Part shown: one piece after another, positions 1 to 6,518 of the stretch
Layout of the letters: each line of letters begins with the position of its first letter
Position numbering within the stretch: the stretch's first letter is position 1
NCBI GenBank assembly: GCA_947503365.1
Contig: CANNDT010000144.1
Location: 1-8,608 of the forward strand
Reading direction: 5' to 3'
From: CANNDT01 sp945876205
GTDB lineage: Bacteria; Acidobacteriota; Vicinamibacteria; Vicinamibacterales; UBA2999
DNA: 8,608 nucleotides
Position numbers and translations under genes: made by a program
The notes under the pieces: generated by a model
The model's database searches: none
Seen by the model: the letters and a program-made list of their open reading frames with translations, nothing else
What the model was told of the DNA's origin: nothing

Positions 1-2355
1 CCTGGCGACGTCGGCGCTGAACTCGGGCCATGTCGCCGCCGCGAGCGGCTGCGCGTGGCCGAGCATCTCCCACATTTCTTCCGCCGTGTGCGGCACGAAT
101 GGCGCCAGCAGGCGAACGAGCGCTTCGAGGGCCTCGCGAACGACGCAGATCGTCTCCCGGCGCTCGACGTCGCCGGCATGCTCGACGTCTTCCTCCGCAT
201 GCCGGCCAGGGGCGCCGGTCAGCGTCTGCTCGCTGAACGCGTAGAGATCGTTGACGAGCTCCATCATCGCCGAGACGGCCGTATTCAACTGCTGCCGCTG
301 CTCGATGTCGACGGTGACGCGGCGAATCGTGTCGTGCGTCTTGCGTCGCATCGCCCGCTCGGCGGGATTCAGCGTCTCGCAACCGTCAGGGCTGTCGATC
401 CCCTCACCCGCGACCGTCTCGTTCCAGTGGTCCACGAGCCGCCACACGCGAGCCAGGAAGCGGAAGCTCCCCTCGAGACCCGAATCCGACCACTCGACCT
501 CCTTCTCCGGAGGGGCGACGAACATGACGTAGAGCCGAAGCGCGTCGGCGCCGTACTTCTGCAGCATCGAGTCCGGGTCGACGACGTTGCCCTTCGACTT
601 GGACATGACCGCGCCGTCCTTCAGCACCATGCCCTGCGTGAGGAGCTGGGTGAAGGGCTCGCTGTGATCGACCAGGCCGATGTCGCGGAAGACGCGCGCG
701 AAGAACCGCGAGTAGATCAGGTGCAGGATCGCGTGCTCGACGCCGCCGCTGTAGAAGTCCACCGGCAGCCAGTACTTCACGGCCTCGGGGTCGAACGGCA
801 TCTTGTTGTTGCGCGGATCGGCAAAGCGGTAGAAATACCAGGACGAGTCGACGAAGGTGTCCATCGTGTCGGTCTCGCGCCTGGCAGGACCGCCGCACTT
901 CGGGCACTTCACGTTGACGAACTCGGGGACCTGGGCGAGCGGTGAATCGCCACGCCCGGTGAACTGCGTGATCGTGGGCAGTTCCACCGGCAACTGGTCG
1001 TCGGGCACTGGGACGATGCCGTCCTTCTCGCAGTAGATCATCGGGATGGGCGTGCCCCAGTAGCGCTGCCGCGAGATGCCCCAGTCCTTGAGCCGGTACT
1101 GGACCGTGCCTTCGCCAATGCCGTGCTTCTTCGCGACGTCGATCATCTGCTTCTGTGCGTCCGCTGACGGCAGGCCCGAGTACCGGCCTGAATCGACCAG
1201 CGTGCCATAGGCCTCGGCCGCCTCGGTCATCGCGTCAGAGGATTGCGGCGTGCCGTCGGGCGTGATGACGACGCGGATCGGGAGGCTGAACTTGCGAGCG
1301 AACTCGAAATCGCGCTGGTCGTGCGCCGGGACCGCCATCACCGCGCCCGTGCCGTAATCGCCGAGGACGAAGTTCGCCACCCAGACCGGAACCGGCTCGT
1401 TCGTGAACGGATTGGTCGCCCATTGACCGGTATTGAATCCTTGCTTCTCGATCTCGCCGCTGAGCCGCGCGGCCTTGTCCTGCAGGCGAAAGTCCTGCGC
1501 CTTCTTGCGGAACCCCGCCGGGTCCGGCGACTTCTCGGCAAACGTGGCCACCAGCGGATGCTCGGGACCGAGCAGGACGAAGGTCGCGCCAAAGATCGTA
1601 TCGATGCGTGTCGTGAACACCTCGATGTCGGTACCCAAGGGAAAGTGCTCGACCGGGAACTTGACGCGCGCGCCTTCCGACCGCCCGATCCAGTTCTTCT
1701 GCATCGTCAGAACTTTTTCGGGCCAGCCCTGGAGCTCCGCGGTGGCGTCGAGCAGTTCGTCGGCGTAGGCGGTGATCTTGAAGAACCACTGCTCCAGGTC
1801 GCGCATCTCGACCGGCGTGCCGCAGCGCCAGCAGCCGCCGTCGACGACCTGCTCGTTGGCGAGCACGGTGTTGTCCACAGGACACCAGTTCACCGAGGAC
1901 TTGCGGCGATACGCCAGGCCCTTCTCGACCATCCGGATGAAGAGCCACTGATTCCACTTGTAGTACTCGGGATCGCAGGTGGCGAACTCACGCTCCCACG
2001 CGTAGCTGATGCCGAGGCGCTGGAGCTGTCCCTTCATGTGCGCGATGTTGCTGCGGGTCGAAACCTCGGGATGGATGCCGTTCTTGATGGCGGCGTTTTC
2101 GGCCGGAAGGCCAAACGCATCCCAGCCGAACGGATGCAGGACGTTGAAGCCGCGCATCCGCTTCGTGCGCGCCATCACGTCGCCGATGATGTAGTTGCGA
2201 ACGTGGCCGACGTGCGCGTGCCCCGACGGGTAGGCGAACATCTCGAGGCAGTAGTACTTCGGGCGCGAGGGGTCGACCGACACCTCGAAGGCGCGGGACG
2301 CGGCCCACTTGTGCTGCCACTTCTTATCGAGCTCTTGAGGACGGTAATCGGACAC
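1..2355 (-). CDS. leuS: Leucyl-tRNA synthetase, C-terminus cut by window edge
   Basis: Class Ia aminoacyl-tRNA synthetase that charges tRNA-Leu with leucine in the cytoplasm. The frame is open for 785 codons from a GTG at 2355 to the window edge. The E. coli protein is about 860 aa, so the last several dozen residues lie outside. The N-terminus reads (M)SDYRPQELDKKWQ, typical of the family. The HIGH motif appears as HVGH (residues 48-51, in MFAYPSGHAHVGH). Cys-containing Zn-knuckle sequences follow around residues 155-175. The CP1 editing domain has TTRIDT near 248 and VPAHDQRDFEFA around 342-353. The second signature is VMSKSKGN (583-590), with Val in place of the first Lys of KMSKS, a common variant. 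The anticodon-binding helical domain ends with LAPFVPHTAEEMWEMLGH. The GTG start was chosen because it gives the expected N-terminus and has a -10 box 7 nt upstream. It lies 8 nt downstream of the deacetylase stop, so co-transcription is possible. No frameshift was seen; codon phase was checked at four motifs. Confidence 0.97.
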   Translation of the reverse strand, partial: MSDYRPQELDKKWQHKWAASRAFEVSVDPSRPKYYCLEMFAYPSGHAHVGHVRNYIIGDVMARTKRMRGFNVLHPFGWDAFGLPAENAAIKNGIHPEVSTRSNIAHMKGQLQRLGISYAWEREFATCDPEYYKWNQWLFIRMVEKGLAYRRKSSVNWCPVDNTVLANEQVVDGGCWRCGTPVEMRDLEQWFFKITAYADELLDATAELQGWPEKVLTMQKNWIGRSEGARVKFPVEHFPLGTDIEVFTTRIDTIFGATFVLLGPEHPLVATFAEKSPDPAGFRKKAQDFRLQDKAARLSGEIEKQGFNTGQWATNPFTNEPVPVWVANFVLGDYGTGAVMAVPAHDQRDFEFARKFSLPIRVVITPDGTPQSSDAMTEAAEAYGTLVDSGRYSGLPSADAQKQMIDVAKKHGIGEGTVQYRLKDWGISRQRYWGTPIPMIYCEKDGIVPVPDDQLPVELPTITQFTGRGDSPLAQVPEFVNVKCPKCGGPARRETDTMDTFVDSSWYFYRFADPRNNKMPFDPEAVKYWLPVDFYSGGVEHAILHLIYSRFFARVFRDIGLVDHSEPFTQLLTQGMVLKDGAVMSKSKGNVVDPDSMLQKYGADALRLYVMFVAPPEKEVEWSDSGLEGSFRFLARVWRLVDHWNETVAGEGIDSPDGCETLNPAERAMRRKTHDTIRRVTVDIEQRQQLNTAVSAMMELVNDLYAFSEQTLTGAPGRHAEEDVEHAGDVERRETICVVREALEALVRLLAPFVPHTAEEMWEMLGHAQPLAAATWPEFSADVAR

Positions 2356-2362
2356 TACGAAA

Positions 2363-2368
2363 ATTATA
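2363..2368 (-). promoter_or_regulatory. Putative -10 box for leuS (leaderless promoter)
   Basis: A perfect TATAAT on the minus strand is followed by 7 nt (TTTCGTA) and then the leuS GTG. With usual -10 to +1 spacing, transcription would begin at or next to the start codon. No Shine-Dalgarno lies at the right distance, and no good TTGACA-like -35 was found 15-18 nt upstream. The TAA stop of the upstream deacetylase (2364-2366) lies inside the box. Transcript start mapping would settle whether it is used. Confidence 0.55.
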
Positions 2369-3395
2369 CCGTCCAGTACCTCTTCAGATCGGGAAGAACG
2401 GCGGCAAGGCATGCGTCGCCGCGCGGTGTGGCGCCGGTGGGCGCGGGCAGGTCGGCCAGTGTCGTGTCGCCCGCGAGCGCGGCGATCGTGGCGCGCAGCG
2501 ACGCGGCAAGCGCCTTGAGATCGTAACCGCCCTCGGTGACGGCAACGACACGGCCCTGGCAGCACTCGTCGGCGACCGCGGCAATCAGCGCCGTCAGCCG
2601 TCCAAACTCCTGCGCTGTGACGCGCATCCCGCCAAGCGGATCGTCCATGTGCGCGTCGAAGCCCGCGGAGACCAGAATCAATTCCGGCTTGAACTGGCGA
2701 AGCACCGGCAGCGCCGCCGCGAGGTAGACGCGGTCATGGTCAGCATCAGTACCGCCGGCTTCGATCGGCAGGTTGACGGTAAAGCCGGTTCCCGCTGCCC
2801 GGCCCATCTCGTTGGCCGCACCGGTGCCCGGATAAAACGGAAACTGGTGCGACGAGACGAACAGGACCGAGGGATCCTCGTAAAACGTCCACTGCGTCCC
2901 GTTGCCGTGGTGCACGTCGTAATCGACGATCGCCACGCGCGAGAGGCCCCGGGCGCGCGCGTGGGCCGCGGCGATCGCGACGTTGTTGAACAGGCAGAAC
3001 CCCATCGCCCGGTTCCGCTCGGCATGGTGGCCAGGCGGGCGCATCATCGCCAGCGCCCGTGCGCCGCGGCCGCCATCGAGCACGTGATCGACCGCGCTGA
3101 CCGCCGCGCCCGCGGCAAGCAGGGCCACCTCGTAGGTATCGGTGGAGGTGTAAGTATCGGGGTCGAGCGCCACGGCGCGTCCCGCCGTCTCGCGAATCAT
3201 CCCGAGGTAGTCGCGGTCATGAACCCGCGCCAGCTCCTCCTCCGTCGCCAGACGCGGCTCGACGACGCGTCCGCCGTGCGTGCGGAATTCGGCCGCGACG
3301 ACCTGCATCACCTCGGCACGCTCAACACGCTCGGGATGACCAGGCGGATTCAGATGATCCGCAAAACGGTCGGACGTGACAATGGTGAGAGACAC
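2364..3395 (-). CDS. Class II histone deacetylase-like amidohydrolase
   Basis: A 343-aa Zn-dependent deacetylase of the arginase/deacetylase fold (histone deacetylase / acetylpolyamine amidohydrolase / AcuC group). The family removes acetyl groups from acetyl-lysine or acetylated polyamines; the substrate here cannot be told. All hallmark motifs are visible: LNPPGHPER near the start, RPPGHHAE with the catalytic His pair H123-H124, FCLFNNVA (134-140), VDYDVHHGNGT with Zn ligands D160 and H162, SAGFDAH with Zn ligand D247, and EGGYD with the transition-state Tyr Y291. The open frame extends further upstream, but that part is low-complexity and unlike the family. The GTG at 3395, giving (M)SLTIVTSDRFADHLNP, is the natural start and has a -10-like box 8 nt upstream. 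It is intact and of normal length. leuS follows after 8 nt on the same strand. Confidence 0.93.
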   Translation of the reverse strand: MSLTIVTSDRFADHLNPPGHPERVERAEVMQVVAAEFRTHGGRVVEPRLATEEELARVHDRDYLGMIRETAGRAVALDPDTYTSTDTYEVALLAAGAAVSAVDHVLDGGRGARALAMMRPPGHHAERNRAMGFCLFNNVAIAAAHARARGLSRVAIVDYDVHHGNGTQWTFYEDPSVLFVSSHQFPFYPGTGAANEMGRAAGTGFTVNLPIEAGGTDADHDRVYLAAALPVLRQFKPELILVSAGFDAHMDDPLGGMRVTAQEFGRLTALIAAVADECCQGRVVAVTEGGYDLKALAASLRATIAALAGDTTLADLPAPTGATPRGDACLAAVLPDLKRYWTV

Positions 3396-3403
3396 GAGCG
3401 GGG

Positions 3404-3409
3404 ATTGTA
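3404..3409 (-). promoter_or_regulatory. Putative -10 box for the deacetylase gene
   Basis: TACAAT on the minus strand, 5 of 6 matches to the -10 consensus, is separated by CCCCGCTC (8 nt) from the GTG start at 3395. As at leuS, this spacing would put the transcript start at or near the start codon. No ribosome binding site is evident and no clear -35 was found. Confidence 0.45.
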
Positions 3410-3458
3410 CCCGACCCTCACGAGCCGCCGCGCAGCTCACGCGCGGCAGATCCTGGCG

Positions 3459-3478
3459 TTCGCGCCCGTGGGCGCGAA
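3459..3478. other. Perfect 9-bp hairpin TTCGCGCCC/GGGCGCGAA
   Basis: TTCGCGCCC and GGGCGCGAA are separated by two bases, so a realistic fold keeps 7-8 bp with a small loop. It lies about 65 bp upstream of the deacetylase start. No T-run follows on either strand, so it is not a clear intrinsic terminator. An operator or structured RNA is possible. Confidence 0.4.
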
Positions 3479-3517
3479 GCCGCCGCGCCTTGGTGGACGG
3501 TTCGTTGGTACAGGGGA

Positions 3518-3534
3518 CTGGCGTCACGCGCCAG
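3518..3534. other. Small hairpin CTGGCG/CGCCAG
   Basis: A 6-bp stem, CTGGCG paired with CGCCAG, with a 5-nt loop, 40 bp from the preceding hairpin. No T-run adjoins it. Function is not evident, and a stem this short can occur by chance in GC-rich DNA. Confidence 0.3.
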
Positions 3535-3640
3535 AGGGTGCAGGAGCTATCAGGTTAAACCGCGACCGAACTGACTGGGCAGGCGGGTCATCGCGAGCGG
3601 GCTATCCTGGCACGCACCAGCCTGGCTCAGAGTACGTAGC

Positions 3641-3658
3641 GTCCGACTTCAGCCGGGC
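3641..3658. repeat. REP-like hairpin with TTCA loop
   Basis: GTCCGAC (3641-3647), loop TTCA, GCCGGGC (3652-3658). The seven stem positions pair except for one A/C mismatch and one G-T wobble. A GC-rich stem around a TTCA tetraloop in an intergenic space resembles bacterial REP sequences. A degenerate relative may lie at 8141-8190: both contain CCTGGCT followed 14-15 nt later by (C/G)GACTTC(A/G)GCCG and then a GATCG. Confidence 0.4.
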
Positions 3659-3699
3659 CGTAGATCGCGCCTTCCCCTCACTTAAGACCGCTCCCCCGT

Positions 3700-3722
3700 C
3701 GCGACGCGGGACCCGTTGTTCC
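3700..3722. repeat. Terminal inverted repeat, copy A left end
   Basis: A 23-bp arm with core CGGGACCCGTTGTTCC. It matches the reverse complement of 3888-3910 except at one position, which would be a G-U wobble in RNA. The inverted match runs two further bases outward, but copy B does not share them. Confidence 0.8.
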
Positions 3723-3887
3723 GCTTGGCCTCCGGTTCGACGGCGCGGAAAAACGCTCGCGACGGCTCGACGACTAGAGCCTCGTGAGCGACGATGCTCC
3801 CAACGGAGTCTGACGGGACTTGGTCAGAATAGCCGACGCGGCGTTTTTGTACTTCGCCGATCGCGCCGCTCGCAGTCGGCCCACGCT

Positions 3888-3910
3888 GGAACAACGGGTC
3901 CCGCGCCGCG
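3888..3910. repeat. Terminal inverted repeat, copy A right end
   Basis: A 23-bp arm starting GGAACAACGGGTCCCG. It is the inverted partner of 3700-3722 (22 of 23 positions). Confidence 0.8.
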
Positions 3911-3913
3911 ACC

Positions 3914-3940
3914 GTCATGTGGCCTCGAAGGCGACATGAC
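3914..3940. other. Hairpin abutting foldback element copy A
   Basis: GTCATGTGGCCT, loop CGA, AGGCGACATGAC: a 12-position stem with one G/G mismatch. It begins 3 bp outside the element and is not present next to copy B. No U-tract follows, so a terminator is not supported. It may be a leftover of another palindromic repeat or a regulatory site upstream of hicB. Confidence 0.4.
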
Positions 3941-4045
3941 TTCTCTACATACTGCAGCGTCACTCGTTTCGTATCCGAGCAACGGTTGGAAACCGCGGAA
4001 TGGACGGGCGAGGACGGCTGCCGCCCGGCGGGTCCAAGCGGGCCG

Positions 4046-4051
4046 TATAAT
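4046..4051 (+). promoter_or_regulatory. Putative -10 box for hicBA (leaderless promoter)
   Basis: A perfect TATAAT, followed by CGCGCA (6 nt) and the ATG of the HicB-like gene. Transcription would begin at about the A of the ATG. No Shine-Dalgarno precedes the start, and no strong -35 was found. Confidence 0.55.
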
Positions 4052-4057
4052 CGCGCA

Positions 4058-4270
4058 ATGGGCTTCGATGACTACAAGGTCGTTCTGTACCGGCAGGACG
4101 ATGGATCCTGGGTGGCAGAGGTCCCGGCTCTGGGCGGCTGCTACGCGCTCATGGACACGCGCGAGGCGGCCCTGACCGAGCTCGAGCAGGTGTTCGCACT
4201 GATTGCGCAGGAGCATCAGGAGCGCGGAATAGCGCTGCCGAAGGACACGACCGAAATCGTGCATGCCTAG
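4058..4270 (+). CDS. hicB: HicB-family antitoxin (short, partial RNase H-fold domain)
   Basis: A 70-aa protein of the HicB/UPF0150 group. The family pairs with HicA toxins and blocks their RNase activity. The sequence shows the usual pattern: YKVVLYRQDDGSWVAEVPALGGCYALMDTREAALTELEQ, which is a beta-hairpin, a conserved E-V/I-P-x-L-G-G-C stretch (21-28), then the helix with TREAALTEL. It stops after one domain and carries no C-terminal ribbon-helix-helix or HTH, so it probably cannot bind DNA by itself. The frame is open 5' of 4058, but the ATG there gives the family N-terminus and has a -10 box 6 nt upstream. The hicA ATG overlaps its end by 8 nt, implying translational coupling. Antitoxin precedes toxin, the reverse of the classic hicAB order but common for this short type. 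Confidence 0.88.
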   Translation: MGFDDYKVVLYRQDDGSWVAEVPALGGCYALMDTREAALTELEQVFALIAQEHQERGIALPKDTTEIVHA

Positions 4271-4478
4271 CGCAACGGCGCGAGAGTTCCAACGGGTGGC
4301 GGCAGCCCTCGGTTTCGTACGGAGTCGCCAGACGGGAAGCCACGAGCGCTGGGTGCACGACGATGGACGGTCCGTGACCATTCCGCTCCATGGCGGCCGT
4401 GAAATTGGCCCGCCGCTCTTCTTCAAGATTCTTCGACAGCTGAACGTGTCGCAGGAGCAGTTCAGTCGACTACGCTGA
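4263..4478 (+). CDS. hicA: HicA-family mRNA interferase toxin
   Basis: A 71-aa HicA/YcfA-like protein with a dsRNA-binding-like fold. The family cleaves mRNA independently of ribosomes and is neutralised by HicB. Visible features: an N-terminal helix (EFQRVAAALGFV), the conserved G-S-H motif with presumed catalytic H27 in QTGSHERWVH, the strand VTIPLHGGREIGP with a second His at 43, and the C-terminal helix LFFKILRQLNVSQEQF. Length and all landmarks fit an intact toxin. The start ATG overlaps the antitoxin stop by 8 nt. Downstream, 4479-4701 has no gene; GACGCCG (4483-4489) can pair with CGGCGTC (4519-4525) across a 29-nt loop, a weak candidate end-of-operon structure. The neighbour paiB points toward it. 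Confidence 0.9.
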   Translation: MPSATAREFQRVAAALGFVRSRQTGSHERWVHDDGRSVTIPLHGGREIGPPLFFKILRQLNVSQEQFSRLR

Positions 4479-4701
4479 CCTGGACGCCGACACGGCTCTC
4501 CTCTCTCGGAAGCGCCTGCGGCGTCACTCGATACCTATCGTCGTTCGGCTGGGTGTCGGGGGACGATTTCCGCAACTGGGTCGTAACGGCGGTATGAGTC
4601 CGAAGCACACCATGGAACTGAATGGCACCCGCCGGCGGCGCCGCTAAGAACGAGAGTTCCTGCGCCTGCGGGGTTGCTGGTTCGAGTCCGCGGACGACGA
4701 C

Positions 4702-5343
4702 TCAGTCCTCGCTGAGGGTTTCCTTAACCAGGGCCGCCATCGCAACACTCGACGCCGACGCCTCACGTTCCAGCCCTTCGACGACGCCGACCCTGTCGGC
4801 GGCCGAACGGTTCTGGCTCACCTTCCATTTGCCGTACCACCGCGTGATGGAAATCTCGACGCCGACGACTGCACTCACCATCTTATCGACGAACTCGGCG
4901 GGTGCATCGGTCACTGCCCACGGAGCATCCCGGTTAGCTTCGTGTTCGTGTGTGAGCGCCTCCACATGCGCTCGCACCCACGTTGAATCGTCTATGAACC
5001 GAAGCAGCCCGTGCGCATGTACTACCGCATAGTTCCAGGTAGGTACGACCCTCGCATTCTCGAGTTTACTCGGGTACCAAGACGGCGAAATGAAGCCGTC
5101 CGGTCCGTGGAAAATCACGAGCGTATGCGCATTGGGTGCAACATCCCGCCACAGCGGATTCGCGCGGGCGATGTGGCCGTGAAGCGTCGCAGCGGCACCC
5201 GCGGTTGGGGCAACGAGAAGGGGAATATGGTTGGCCTCCAAGCCACTGGTTGTGGTGGTTACAAGCGTGCCAAGAGGGTAGCTCCGGATGAAATGGCGCA
5301 GGCGTTCCGGATCGTGTTCTTCAAAAGCTTTTGGCAAGTACAT
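4702..5343 (-). CDS. paiB: PaiB-type FMN-binding split-barrel protein
   Basis: A 213-aa protein of the FMN_bind_2 family, named after B. subtilis PaiB, which with the acetyltransferase PaiA affects sporulation and degradative enzyme genes. It is often labelled a transcriptional regulator, although the fold is a split-barrel flavin/cofactor binder without an HTH. Landmarks: N-terminal MYLPKAFEE, ANHIPLLV (37-44), LHGHIARANPLW (54-65), GFISPSWYPSK (83-93), VVPTWNYAVVHAHG (99-112), and C-terminal KVSQNRSAADRVGVVEGL (174-191). Full family length, no defects. The ATG at 5343 is preceded by AGGTTGAG, a plausible ribosome binding site. No paiA-like gene is nearby. It lies 63 nt downstream of the M24 remnant on the same strand and converges with hicA. 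The biological role here is not known. Confidence 0.9.
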   Translation of the reverse strand: MYLPKAFEEHDPERLRHFIRSYPLGTLVTTTTSGLEANHIPLLVAPTAGAAATLHGHIARANPLWRDVAPNAHTLVIFHGPDGFISPSWYPSKLENARVVPTWNYAVVHAHGLLRFIDDSTWVRAHVEALTHEHEANRDAPWAVTDAPAEFVDKMVSAVVGVEISITRWYGKWKVSQNRSAADRVGVVEGLEREASASSVAMAALVKETLSED

Positions 5344-5406
5344 GGGCTCAACCTGTTTGCATCTGCAGCCGATTAACGCTCGATTCTCCTAGGCGATCGA
5401 CAGCGA

Positions 5407-5796
5407 TCAGTCCTTGGGGATCGCGCGCGTCAATACTTCGTTCCCGTCGTCGCGGATCAAGACGTTATCCTCGATCCGAACGCCACCGAACCCGCGCAAT
5501 TTGTCCACGCGATCCCATCGCACGCTGTTGCGGTGCTGCCTGCGAATATCAGGGTCGTCGAGCACATGAGCCGGAAAGTAGATGCCCGGTTCAACCGTCA
5601 CGACGTGCCCAGCCTCGAGTGGCAGATCGATCCGCAGGAATCGCAGAGCAGGTGCCTCAGCGCGCGACCGGCCGGGCAAGTACCCGCCGGCGTCGCGGAC
5701 GCCGAGGCCGACCATATGTCCGACGCCGTGCGGAAAAAACAAGGCAGAAACGCCTTGTTCGACGAGACCGGCGGCACTGCCTCGCAGGAAATGGCC
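5407..5796 (-). pseudogene. C-terminal remnant of an M24B (prolidase/Xaa-Pro) peptidase
   Basis: About 115-130 C-terminal residues of an M24B metallopeptidase; family members are about 400-470 aa. The recognisable part runs from RGSAAGLVEQGVSALFFPHGVGHMVGLGVRDAGG through VVTVEPGIYFPAHVLDDP to FGGVRIEDNVLI, ending AIPKD. The His of HGVGH and the Glu of VEPG and RIED, three metal ligands, are present. The two Asp ligands from the missing N-terminal part of the domain are absent, so it should be inactive. The frame stays open to 5892, where a TGA precedes it, but residues upstream of about 5796 do not look like the family. No ATG exists; the first usual start is a TTG at 5742. The other frames upstream hold no M24 sequence, so the 5' two thirds were deleted rather than frameshifted. 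Expression of the stub is doubtful. Confidence 0.85.
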
Positions 5797-5946
5797 TGTC
5801 TGATTGCCTCCGGGGACTCCAGGGCCGCTCCACTTGTGCGCATATAGCCACTTTCGACGCTGGCTTATCAGCGCCGCTCGAAGCGTGTCACGTCAAAGCC
5901 GGCAAGTGAAGCGGACAAATCCTCAGCGGGAACGGGTGCCAAGGCC

Positions 5947-6518
5947 TCAACCCTCAGCGGGTATCACACCCGCCCATACAGGCCACGCTTTGTCGGCCTC
6001 GTCATCGTTCGGTGGACCACTTCGCGTCTTTGCGGAACTCTCAGCCAAGCTTATCGCGACCACCGTCGTGGCCTTGAGCTCCTGCGCTGTTGGTTCGGGA
6101 CTTCCTCCCACCGATTCTCGACAACGTGGTTGGTGAAGCAACGAAGGACCGCGGTCTTCTCCGACACATCGCTGACGAGTCGTGCACGTCCAAGGATCAC
6201 GACCGAACGGTAGTTGATCGAATGGTGGAACGCGGAGCGAGCCAGCACGAGACCATCCACTAGCGTGACTGTCACGCACACCGCACAGCCACCTTCGATC
6301 GCGCGAATCATCCGACTCGCCGCGGATCCGTGAACAACACTCTCGTCGCCTGACCGTACATAACCTGTCGGGATGGCATAAGGCTGGTCGCCTAGGGCAA
6401 AAGCAACGTGGCACACGAAGCCCTGGTCGAGAATCGCGTCGATTGTTGCGCAATCGTAGCGTCCCCGCTCGGGCACTCTGACGACTGTCGTCCGGTTCGT
6501 AGGCGTCCCTGAGGTCAT
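5947..6518 (-). pseudogene. Pyridoxamine 5'-phosphate oxidase-like (NimA-type) gene, frameshifted
   Basis: FMN split-barrel protein of the Pyridox_ox_2 group, which includes NimA nitroimidazole reductases. From ATG 6518 the frame reads RVPERGRYDCATIDAILDQG, QPYAIPTGYVR, HGSAASRMIRAI (63-74), CVTVTLVDGLVLARSAFHHSINYRSVVILGRARLV (81-115) and ENRWEEV (134-140). It then leaves the family and stops after 155 residues. The expected tail, EPTAQELKATTVVAIS...SAKTRSGPPNDDEADKAWPVWAGVIPAEG, continues in another frame and ends at the TGA at 5947. The join is at about 6096-6101 and needs one restored base. The total length of 572 nt is one short of 191 codons, consistent with a single deletion. Either the gene is a recent pseudogene, or the base is missing by sequencing error. 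It is divergent from the MocR gene, the usual arrangement for a MocR target. Confidence 0.88.

Larger units (their letters stand above)
3700..3910 (-). mobile_element. 211-bp foldback (MITE-like) element, copy A
   Basis: Non-coding element bounded by 23-bp terminal inverted repeats that match at 22 of 23 positions (core CGGGACCCGTTGTTCC). Inside, AAAAACGCCGCG pairs with CGCGAGCGTTTTT with one bulged base, so most of the element can fold into one long imperfect hairpin. The outline matches a miniature inverted-repeat element moved in trans by a transposase. An identical-length copy in opposite orientation lies at 8294-8504; hand alignment gives about 18 differences in 211 positions (~91% identity). 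No convincing target-site duplication was seen. Small reading frames cross it, but most differences between copies are non-synonymous in the longest shared frame. Strand is given relative to copy B as plus. A structured repeat spread by another mechanism remains possible. Confidence 0.8.
3396..4045. other. Gene-poor region upstream of the deacetylase
   Basis: About 650 bp without a supportable gene. Long frames crossing it are compositionally odd and run antisense through the deacetylase. It holds the deacetylase -10 box, two perfect hairpins (3459-3478 and 3518-3534), a REP-like hairpin (3641-3658), foldback element copy A (3700-3910) and another hairpin (3914-3940). From 3941 to 4045 only the upstream part of the hicB promoter was recognised. 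Confidence 0.6.

Noticed and set aside
55..945. 296-codon plus-strand frame over leuS, with 1243-2526 (427 codons) and 2649-4175 (508 codons)
   Set aside because: Antisense shadows of leuS and the deacetylase in GC-rich DNA. Arg/Ala/Val-rich translations without motifs, while the minus strand has clear family signatures.
4483..4525. GACGCCG/CGGCGTC pair after hicA as an intrinsic terminator
   Set aside because: The 29-nt loop is too long for a standard terminator and no T-run follows.
4679..4689. tRNA-like T-loop box GGTTCGAGTCC between hicA and paiB
   Set aside because: The flanking bases do not form the 5-bp T stem, and no acceptor, D or anticodon arm is visible. A tRNA-end attachment site cannot be supported.
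5598..5851. Minus-strand frames of 81 and 64 codons over the M24 remnant
   Set aside because: Shadows: the third frame carries the M24 motifs HGVGH, VEPG and RIED.
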